Shown in pieces: positions 43,417-50,167 of a stretch of 64,000 nucleotides of DNA (within the stretch, counting starts at the first letter, position 1; each line of letters begins with the position of its first letter). A program made the position numbers and the translations under genes. Where the stretch lies: contig DATEMP010000019.1 of NCBI GenBank assembly GCA_035275545.1, forward strand, positions 5,594-69,593. The letters run 5' to 3'. The notes below the pieces were generated by a model that was given only the letters and a program-made list of their open reading frames with translations, made no database searches and was not told the origin of the DNA. The stretch is from WS-11 sp035275545 (GTDB lineage Bacteria; Eisenbacteria; RBG-16-71-46).

Positions 43417-43422
43417 TAGACT
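43417..43422 (+). promoter_or_regulatory. Candidate -10 box (TAGACT), leaderless start of pcm
   Basis: TAGACT with an eight-base gap to the ATG at 43431. Confidence 0.5.
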
Positions 43423-43430
43423 GAGTTTCC

Positions 43431-44162
43431 ATGGTTCCCTACCCCCTTGCCCCCCGCCGGTGGCCGCTCGTGCTGGGAGCGGCGATCCTGTCGTGGACCA
43501 CGGCGTGTGCCGCCCCCAAGCCTGCCGGCCCGTACGAGGAACCGCGCGCCGCCCTCGTGCGCGCCATCGAGGCCGAGGGCGTTCGCGACTCGGCCACGTT
43601 GGATGCCCTTCGCCACGTGCCACGTCACGAGTTCGTCCCGGAGGGGCTCCGCGCGCTGGCCTACGACAACGTGCCGCTCGAGATCGGGCACGGGCAGACC
43701 ATTTCGCAGCCCACCGTCGTCGCCATGATGACCGAGGCGCTGCGTCCACGCCGCGGGATGAAAGTGCTCGAAGTGGGCACCGGCTCCGGCTACCAGGCCG
43801 CGATCCTTGCCCATATAGGCTGTTCAGTGCGCACGATCGAGATCGTCCGGCCGCTGGCCGACAGCGCGCGGTCGCGGCTCCAGCGGCTCGGCTACCAGAA
43901 CGTCGTGGTACGCCACGGCGACGGCTATCAGGGCTGGCCCGACGAGGCGCCATTCGATGCCATCATCGTCACGGCCGCGCCGGACAGCATTCCGCGGGCC
44001 CTGGTGGAGCAGCTCGCGCCGGGTGGACGCATGGTGGTCCCGGTCGGGCCTGAGGGGGCGGTGCAGAGTCTAACCCTGCTGGAGAAGGACGCGGCCGGGA
44101 AGGTGAGCACGCGCGACCTGGCGCCGGTGCGATTCGTCCCGATGGTGAAGGGAAGCCGCTGA
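43431..44162 (+). CDS. pcm: Protein-L-isoaspartate O-methyltransferase, apparently exported
   Basis: 243 aa. The SAM motif EVGTGSGYQAAILA and the flanking RHEFVPEGLRALAYDN, GQTISQPTVVA and TAAPDSIPRALVEQL segments are those of Pcm, which methylates isoaspartyl residues in damaged proteins so that they can be repaired. Unusually the protein begins with a signal peptide and a lipobox-like TTAC (residue about 26), so it would be anchored outside the cytoplasm, where SAM is not normally available. Another exported methyltransferase-fold gene follows after three bases. TAGACT eight bases before the ATG replaces a ribosome site. Confidence 0.85.
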   Translation: MVPYPLAPRRWPLVLGAAILSWTTACAAPKPAGPYEEPRAALVRAIEAEGVRDSATLDALRHVPRHEFVPEGLRALAYDNVPLEIGHGQTISQPTVVAMMTEALRPRRGMKVLEVGTGSGYQAAILAHIGCSVRTIEIVRPLADSARSRLQRLGYQNVVVRHGDGYQGWPDEAPFDAIIVTAAPDSIPRALVEQLAPGGRMVVPVGPEGAVQSLTLLEKDAAGKVSTRDLAPVRFVPMVKGSR

Positions 44163-44165
44163 GCC

Positions 44166-45143
44166 GTGACGACGAGAACCACGCTCTCAGCCATGGCCGC
44201 AGTCGGGCTCGCACTGGTGGCTGGCGGCTCGGTACAAGCCTCGACCGACTCGGCGATCGAGTCCATCCGCCAGGGTTCGGCGGCCCTGGTGCCGCTCATG
44301 CGTACCGAGCTGGCTCGCGAGTTCCTCGAGGCGTGCTCGTCGTTGCCGGAGCCGCCGTCGCGGGTCGTTCTGCACGACCGGGCACGTGAGCACTACTTCA
44401 GCCAACGCGAAGCTGCGAGCGTGCCGGATTCGGTGCGCTTCAGCCTCGAGCCGGACTCCCTGGGCGGCCTCTTCTTCTACCAGACCCGCTACGGCCCGAT
44501 CCTGAACTACACCCGGGTCTTCGAAGTGCTCAGCGCCTGGGGCGTCACCACGTTCGATCACCAGCGCGTGCTCGATTTCGGCTACGGACGCATCGGCCAC
44601 CTGCGTGCGCTGGCAAGTCTCGGGGCAGACGCGGTCGGCGTCGACATCGACCCGCTGCTTCGCGCGCTCTACGCCGAGCCGGACGACCAGGGCGAAGTCA
44701 GAGGTCAAGCCGGTCGCGTTGGGCGCGTTGCGATCGTCACGGGGTCATTCCCTGGCGACACGGCGATCCGCGCGGCGGTGGGATCAGGCTACGACCTCGT
44801 CATCTCGAAGAACACGCTCAAGGGGGGCCACTCCCCGGCAGAACGGTCGAGCCAACGCATGGTCATCGACCTTGGGGTGAGTGATTCAGCCTTTGTCCGG
44901 GCGGTCGCCGCGTGCCTGAAGCCGGGCGGGCTGTTCCTGATGTACACGATCTCCGGTCGGAAGGGGAGTGCTGGGTGTCCTTTCTCGGACGCGATGCTGC
45001 GGGCCGCCGGTTTCGAGATCCTCGCGTATGATCGGGACGACTCTCCCGGCGCACAGGCCATGATGGGGACGCTTCATCATCTGCAGCCACTCGAGGAGGC
45101 GGAGCTCATGGCGCTGTATACATTGGCAAGAAGGGCACACTGA
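44166..45143 (+). CDS. Exported class I methyltransferase-fold protein
   Basis: 325 aa from the GTG at 44166 (a later ATG at codon 10 is possible). A signal peptide (GLALVAGGSVQAS) is followed by a helical region and a Rossmann methyltransferase fold: VLDFGYGRIGHLRALAS carries motif I and AVGVDIDPL motif II, with KPGGLFLMYTI matching motif V. It is not similar to Pcm beyond the fold. The substrate is unknown. It follows pcm by three bases, so they form an operon of two apparently exported methyltransferases. Codon use is core-like. Confidence 0.65.
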   Translation: MTTRTTLSAMAAVGLALVAGGSVQASTDSAIESIRQGSAALVPLMRTELAREFLEACSSLPEPPSRVVLHDRAREHYFSQREAASVPDSVRFSLEPDSLGGLFFYQTRYGPILNYTRVFEVLSAWGVTTFDHQRVLDFGYGRIGHLRALASLGADAVGVDIDPLLRALYAEPDDQGEVRGQAGRVGRVAIVTGSFPGDTAIRAAVGSGYDLVISKNTLKGGHSPAERSSQRMVIDLGVSDSAFVRAVAACLKPGGLFLMYTISGRKGSAGCPFSDAMLRAAGFEILAYDRDDSPGAQAMMGTLHHLQPLEEAELMALYTLARRAH

Positions 45144-45158
45144 CCAGAGATTGACCCC

Positions 45159-45308
45159 ATGGGCACTCCCGAACACTGGAACGAGGTCTACGGCAAGAAG
45201 GGCCCGCTCGACGTCTGGTGGCTGGCGCTACCGCACCACGCGCCTCACGCCCATGAGCCGGCCCCAAGCTTGACGAGTATGTCCGATTTGACATACTATT
45301 CCATGTAA
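45159..45308 (+). pseudogene. Truncated N-terminus of a SAM methyltransferase
   Basis: A 49-codon frame begins MGTPEHWNEVYGKKGPLDV, the characteristic start of a common class I methyltransferase family (HW-x-x-VY-x-x-K-x-P-x-x-V), and then loses similarity after about 20 residues, ending in DNA that serves as the HigBA promoter. The rest of the gene is absent, so this is a broken remnant, cut off by the arrival of the toxin-antitoxin locus or by deletion. Confidence 0.55.
45270..45299 (+). promoter_or_regulatory. Promoter and palindromic operator of higBA
   Basis: -35 TTGACG at 45270-45275, an 18-base spacer and -10 TACTAT at 45294-45299. A perfect inverted repeat, AGTATGTC at 45276-45283 and GACATACT at 45290-45297, separated by CGATTT, fills the spacer and overlaps the -10. 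Binding there by the HTH antitoxin would shut the promoter. The -10 is only nine bases from the toxin ATG, so the toxin mRNA is probably leaderless. Confidence 0.8.
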
Positions 45309-45644
45309 ATGCAGCAGCCAGAGAAGGATCTCGTCTGGCTTCGGGGAAAGGTCAAGACCCCCCCGTTCTCCAAGGAGGCCAGGGTAGAGGCGGGGGTCCT
45401 GCTTCGGAGACTTCAGAGAGGCGAGAAGCTCTCCATGCCACAGTCGCGGCCCATGCCATCAATTGGCTCGGGCTGCCACGAGCTGCGGATTAGAGATGAG
45501 AGCAGGGTCTGGCGGATCTTCTACTTCATCGACGCAGATGCCATTGTGCTCTTGGACGTAATCGACAAGAAGACTCGCCGGACGAGTCAGGGTGTCATGG
45601 AAGAATCCAGAAAGCGGCTGGCGGCCTACAAAGCCGCTCGGTAG
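45309..45644 (+). CDS. higB: HigB/RelE-superfamily toxin (phage Gp49-like)
   Basis: 111 aa, the HigB-type (Gp49/DUF891) branch of the RelE/ParE fold, which cuts mRNA on the ribosome. The conserved strand region GCHELRIRDESRVWRIFYFI and the following DVIDKKTRRT are typical, with several Arg/Lys positioned for RNA binding. Toxin-first order with the antitoxin downstream is the HigBA layout. The ATG lies nine bases after the -10 box with no ribosome site. The antitoxin gene follows after 12 bases. Confidence 0.8.
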   Translation: MQQPEKDLVWLRGKVKTPPFSKEARVEAGVLLRRLQRGEKLSMPQSRPMPSIGSGCHELRIRDESRVWRIFYFIDADAIVLLDVIDKKTRRTSQGVMEESRKRLAAYKAAR

Positions 45645-45656
45645 CAACGTCAGGAC

Positions 45657-45989
45657 ATGGAGCAACCAATGAACACGGCACGAAAGACGCGGCTTGCACG
45701 CGCTGGATGGCGGGTGGGAACTGCCGAGGAGTTCCTCAACCTTTCGCGCGAAGAGGCAGAGCTTGTGGAGCTGAAGCTCGCGCTCAGCACGTTTCTCAGA
45801 CGTCATCGCGCAAGGAAGAAACTCACGCAGAAGGCCTTGGCCGCGAAGCTGGGTTCCAGCCAGTCTCGCGTGGCGAAGCTCGAATCAGGAGCTCGAGGCA
45901 TCACGCTCGATCTCCTCTTCCGCGCCCTCTTTGCAACCGGGCTCACAACCGGAGGGATTCTTCGCGCGATGAGGCGCCGTGCGGCCTAA
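45657..45989 (+). CDS. higA: XRE-family antitoxin (HigA-type)
   Basis: 110 aa. A helical N-terminus (SREEAELVELKLALSTFL) probably wraps the toxin; residues 50-100 form an XRE/Cro helix-turn-helix (KLTQKALAAKLGSSQSRVAK, then LESGARGITLDLL). It should bind the palindrome in the promoter and repress the operon, and block HigB by contact. The ATG at 45657 is used; a second ATG at 45669 is possible. It is the second gene of the pair, 12 bases after the toxin. Confidence 0.82.
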   Translation: MEQPMNTARKTRLARAGWRVGTAEEFLNLSREEAELVELKLALSTFLRRHRARKKLTQKALAAKLGSSQSRVAKLESGARGITLDLLFRALFATGLTTGGILRAMRRRAA

Positions 45990-46098
45990 GTGGCCACTGG
46001 CGGGCTAAGCGGAAACGATTGACCTCCCGCCCGGCGAGGCATAGCCTCCCGGGTCTCAGGAGCGCCGCCCCCCAGGCGCTTCGCTCGGGAGAGAATCG

Positions 46099-47616
46099 AT
46101 GCTCTTCCATGGCCGCCCGCTCCGCCTCGCACAGGCCGGCTTCGTCCTCGTCGCCCTGTCGCTCGCTCCGGTATTGGCCGCCGCCGACGGCCCGCCCTGG
46201 AGCTACCAGTCCCCTTCCAAGATCGTCTACTTCGAGGTCACGCCGCTCGGCAGCCTCCAGGTGACCTCCGAGTCGGGCATGGTGGTGCTCGATCCCGTCT
46301 CGGGTAGGGAGCTGTGGTCGCGTCCGGGCGTGACCCGCTTCGATGCGATCGAGAACACACCCTTCGCCATCATCCGCCTGAAAGACGCCGCGGAGGTGGT
46401 GCAGGTCGAGACCGGCAAGACGATGTGGACGTTCGCGAGCGCGGGCGTCGGCTGGAATGCGGGCTTCGTCCCGTTCCCGAGCTGCAGCCTCGTCATGATC
46501 GTCGACTACCCGGGGAAAGCCCCGGTGCTGGTGGGAGTGGATCTCGCCACCGGCGCGGTGCGCTGGAAGCAGACCGACGCGGTGGATGCAGCCCTGGCGG
46601 CGAAGAAGTCCTTCGCGCTCTCGCCCTTTTACCTTCCGCTCCAGGACACGGATTCGACGATCGTGTTCTACCCGAGCCACGGCGGTCCGGTCCGCGTGCA
46701 TCTGGGATCGGGCCAGGTCGTCTGGAAGGCCCAGGGCTGGGGTGAGCGCCAGGGTTCCGAAGTCGGGTTCATGGCCCTCCCCTCGCCCATCGTGCGCGAC
46801 GGGAACTCATTGTTCGTTCCCTACGGAAAGCGGCTGCTCGCGCTCGATGCCGGCGATGGCCACATCCTCTGGGACCATGCTCAGAACTTCCCGAGCCAGG
46901 TCGTACAGATGGCGCCGTGCGCGCAAGGGCTCATGATGCGGGGCCGGGGCAAGACGACCCTCAGCATGCTCGACCGCGCGACCGGCAAGGAAGTGTGGTC
47001 GGTTCCATTCAAGACGCTGGCGCCGTGGACCCCGTTCGTGATCCGCGGCGAGCGGGCCTATGCCGCGGGCGAGGAAACCCTGGGCGAGATCGCGCTCTCG
47101 ACCGGCGCGACGCGCATCCTGGGCAAGTTCGAGTTCAAGGGGAAGGAAGTCCCCGCGGTGGTGGAGCCGCTGGAGTCAGGTGTGTTGGTCGCATCGAGCC
47201 AGAACATGTGGATGGTGGACTCGACCGGGACCCAGCGCTACCACTGCTATCTCAAGGCGCCGGGTGCGAGCTTCCTGGCGAAGTTCGCCAGCACCGCGCT
47301 GATGGTGGGGCTCAACGTCGTGTCGGTGTCGGCCACCCCGAGCGGCGGCTGGGCGCCCGTGTTCACCAGCAATCCAATCCTCAGCATGCGCTTTCGAGCG
47401 ACCGCCAACGCGCGCCGGTACGCATACATCTTCACCAGCGCGTCCGACGCCACCGGCAAGGACGGGTTCAGCCTGGTGCGCCTGGACAAGGACACCGGCC
47501 AGGAGGCGGGCCGGCTTTGGATCGACGATCGCTCGCCGGAGTATCGGCTGGATGCGATCAGCGGGACGGTCTATCTCCTGCGCGACAACAAGGAGATCGC
47601 TGCGCTGCGGTACTGA
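46099..47616 (+). CDS. Exported PQQ-like propeller protein
   Basis: 505 aa with a signal peptide (about 1-30) and a GGGAGA site before the ATG. The body has PQQ-enzyme-type propeller repeats (VVLDPVSGRELWSRPG, GKTMWTFASAG, LLALDAGDGHILWDHA, LDRATGKEVWSVP), each strand ending in a Trp, as in BamB and quinoprotein dehydrogenases. No quinone-ligand or catalytic Asp/Cys pair is evident, so a scaffold or binding role is more likely than an enzyme. It lacks a FlgD-like or WG-K-R tail, unlike the other exported propellers here. Confidence 0.72.
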   Translation: MLFHGRPLRLAQAGFVLVALSLAPVLAAADGPPWSYQSPSKIVYFEVTPLGSLQVTSESGMVVLDPVSGRELWSRPGVTRFDAIENTPFAIIRLKDAAEVVQVETGKTMWTFASAGVGWNAGFVPFPSCSLVMIVDYPGKAPVLVGVDLATGAVRWKQTDAVDAALAAKKSFALSPFYLPLQDTDSTIVFYPSHGGPVRVHLGSGQVVWKAQGWGERQGSEVGFMALPSPIVRDGNSLFVPYGKRLLALDAGDGHILWDHAQNFPSQVVQMAPCAQGLMMRGRGKTTLSMLDRATGKEVWSVPFKTLAPWTPFVIRGERAYAAGEETLGEIALSTGATRILGKFEFKGKEVPAVVEPLESGVLVASSQNMWMVDSTGTQRYHCYLKAPGASFLAKFASTALMVGLNVVSVSATPSGGWAPVFTSNPILSMRFRATANARRYAYIFTSASDATGKDGFSLVRLDKDTGQEAGRLWIDDRSPEYRLDAISGTVYLLRDNKEIAALRY

Positions 47617-47689
47617 GCGCAGCGCCGCCCTCGGCGGATCGCGTAACCTGCCGTTGCCCACGTTCTCATCTGACGGCGATTCCCAACCG

Positions 47690-50149
47690 CTAGCGAATTC
47701 GAACAACGCGCCGCGTCGCCTGGAAACGGCCTACTTCCATGCGAATGAAATAGACGCCGGCCCCGAGCATGTGGCCACGATCGTCGTCTCCCTCCCACCG
47801 CGCAACCTGGTGGCCAACGGGATACCAGCTATCGGCGATTCGCTTGATCTGACGACCATTCACATCGAAGACGTCCAGATGGACTCGCGCTTGCACCCCA
47901 AGATCGAAGGTGATGTTGGTTTCGTTTCGCGAGGGGTTGGGACGCGGCGGACCCAGGTAGTACTGATGGAAGACATCGCCGGGAACGGAGACGGATAGGT
48001 TCCACCGAAGGGACCACACGTCGTTGTAGATGCCACCGCCGACTCCGGCGAAAACCAGCATGCGGTCGCGGTTCACATCGTAGATCGCTGTGTGGTAGGA
48101 GCGCGTCGCGGGCAGGGTGCCCGTGGGCGTGAGCTGGGTCCACGCTGGGCTGCCAGGCAAGGATAGGGCCCACACGTCATTGCGGTAGCTGTTGCCAGCC
48201 TCCTGCCCCCCGAACGCCACCATGCGATTGCGGACGGGATCGTAGAGAATCGTGGGCCTGGAGCGCACAACTGGAAGGCTCCCTGAGGGTGCTAGCTGAC
48301 TCCATGCCGGTGTGCCCGCAAGCGAGAGCGCCCACACATCGTTCCTGGAGTTGCCGCTGAACACCACCATCCGGTCACGCGGCGGGTCGTACATCGCGGC
48401 ATGCAAGTAGCGCACGGCCGGAGGTGTTCCAGTCGGCACGAGACTCGTCCACGCCAGGCTGGAGAGGGAGAGTGCCCACACGTCATTGAACATCGTGGGG
48501 TTGTGCCACCCGGCGAAAATGACCATTCGGTCGCGAACCGGGTCGTAGATCGCGGTGTGACCGTAGCGTGAGGCAGGCGGCGATCCGGTCGTGGCCAACT
48601 GGCTCCATGTCGGAGTCCCATTCAGGGATAACGACCAGACATCGGCATAGTAGCCGCCACTACCAAAACCACTGAATACGACCATGCGCTCGCGAATCGG
48701 GTCGTAGATCGCCGTGTGCGAGTTGCGCGTCCCTGGGGGCGTTCCCACGGGAGCGAGGTTTGTCCACGTTGGGTTCCCCGAGAGTGACAGCGACCACACA
48801 TCATTGAAGTACGACGTGTTGTCCGTTCCACCGAACACCACCATGCGATCGCGAGGTTGATCGTAGATCGCCGTATGTCCGTACCGCCTGGTGGGCGGCG
48901 TTCCGGCCGTAACCAGAACGCTCCAGCCGGGAGTCACAGGGAGCGTGAGAGACCATAGGTTGTCCCTATCAAAGGTGCCCAACCACCCGAAGGTAACCAT
49001 GCGGTCTCGAATCCCATCGTAGATGGCAACGTGCTCATAGGCTGGCGTAGGTGGTCCCCCGGTGGGCACGATCGCGTCCCAGGCCAGGGTCCCGCCAAAC
49101 GACAGTGCCCAAAGGTCGTTGAGCCCACCACCGCTTCCGAATCCCCCAAACACCACCATGCGGTCGCGCGCCGGGTCGTAGATGGTCGTATGTGCGTTGC
49201 GCGCGCTTGGAATGGTCCCGGCCGGGCTGAGCTGGTTCCATAACGGGCTCCCCGCAAATGACAGCGCCCATACTTCATTGAGGTAGCCAGTGGTGCTTGA
49301 CCCACCGAACACGATCATGCGATCGCGCGGCGCGTCGTAGATCGCGGTGTGCCCCTGGCGTCCCGCGGACGACATGCTCGAGGCCGCGATACTCCAGGCG
49401 GGCGTCCCGGAGAGCGAGAGAGCCCGCACGTCGTTCCAGACCAGCCCGGCCCCAGCTCCGCCGAACACCACCATGCGATCTCGAATCGGGTCATAGATCG
49501 CGGAGTGATTGGCGCGCACGGGGGGCGCGGTCCCGGTGGGCGCAAGTTGACTCCAGGTCGGGGCACCCGCGAGCGACATCGCCCACACGTCGTTGAACCA
49601 CGAGTTCATGCTCGGGACGCGGCCTCCGAACACGATCATTCTTTCACGCACCGGGTCGAAGATCGCCGTGTGTTCGGTGCGGGCCGGCGGAGGAGTTCCC
49701 GCAGGGGTGAGGGGAGTCCATACGGGCGTGCCAGCAAGCGAAAGCGACCAGACGTCGTTGGATCCTCCGAACACGATCATGCGGTCGCGCGGCGAATCGT
49801 AGATCGCCGTGTGGTTCCGCAGAGGGTTCAACGTGGGTGGAGGCGGAATGGAGACCCAATCGCCATCGTCGACCGTGACCCCTGTCGCCGGCGGATCCGG
49901 GTTGGAAGCAAGCGCCTCGTTCGCTCCTCCCTTTTCACCTTGCGCCACGTCTTCCATGAATGCGCGCTGCCAGGGCGCAAGGCCGGGGTCGCGCGCCGCT
50001 TCGGAAAGGCGACCCCGCGCCCCCGGGGTGAGGCCAGGGACTACGGACACCGCGCGTTCCTCCGCACGCGACGACTGCAGTGCCCCAGACAACAGCAGGA
50101 GAGCAATGACCCATGATGCGGTGCGATGCTTCAGCGGCCTATCAAGCAT
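47690..50149 (-). CDS. Exported kelch-repeat protein with FlgD-type C-terminal domain
   Basis: 819 aa from the ATG at 50149, preceded by GGGAGGAGAGGA. A signal peptide and a spacer lead into twelve kelch-like repeats, each with an H-(T/S)-(A/T)-I-Y-D-x-x-R-(D/E)-R-M-(V/I)-V-F-G-G core and a NDVWALSL strand, so probably two six-bladed propellers. The last 85 residues are a FlgD-Ig/T9SS-like domain (VFDVNGRQI, GAGVYFIRM, end VVRIR) with the PRPNPSRNET link typical of the type A sorting domain. It lies 18 bases after the metzincin gene at 50168 on the same strand and is probably co-transcribed with it. Likely a surface adhesin or scaffold. Confidence 0.82.
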   Translation of the reverse strand: MLDRPLKHRTASWVIALLLLSGALQSSRAEERAVSVVPGLTPGARGRLSEAARDPGLAPWQRAFMEDVAQGEKGGANEALASNPDPPATGVTVDDGDWVSIPPPPTLNPLRNHTAIYDSPRDRMIVFGGSNDVWSLSLAGTPVWTPLTPAGTPPPARTEHTAIFDPVRERMIVFGGRVPSMNSWFNDVWAMSLAGAPTWSQLAPTGTAPPVRANHSAIYDPIRDRMVVFGGAGAGLVWNDVRALSLSGTPAWSIAASSMSSAGRQGHTAIYDAPRDRMIVFGGSSTTGYLNEVWALSFAGSPLWNQLSPAGTIPSARNAHTTIYDPARDRMVVFGGFGSGGGLNDLWALSFGGTLAWDAIVPTGGPPTPAYEHVAIYDGIRDRMVTFGWLGTFDRDNLWSLTLPVTPGWSVLVTAGTPPTRRYGHTAIYDQPRDRMVVFGGTDNTSYFNDVWSLSLSGNPTWTNLAPVGTPPGTRNSHTAIYDPIRERMVVFSGFGSGGYYADVWSLSLNGTPTWSQLATTGSPPASRYGHTAIYDPVRDRMVIFAGWHNPTMFNDVWALSLSSLAWTSLVPTGTPPAVRYLHAAMYDPPRDRMVVFSGNSRNDVWALSLAGTPAWSQLAPSGSLPVVRSRPTILYDPVRNRMVAFGGQEAGNSYRNDVWALSLPGSPAWTQLTPTGTLPATRSYHTAIYDVNRDRMLVFAGVGGGIYNDVWSLRWNLSVSVPGDVFHQYYLGPPRPNPSRNETNITFDLGVQARVHLDVFDVNGRQIKRIADSWYPVGHQVARWEGDDDRGHMLGAGVYFIRMEVGRFQATRRVVRIR

Positions 50150-50167
50150 GAAGTCCTCTCCTCCCAC

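Noticed and set aside
47800..49850. Possible DNA tandem repeat array
   Set aside because: The periodicity is that of the twelve kelch repeats of the encoded protein; unit length and sequence vary as in protein repeats, not DNA satellites or CRISPR.
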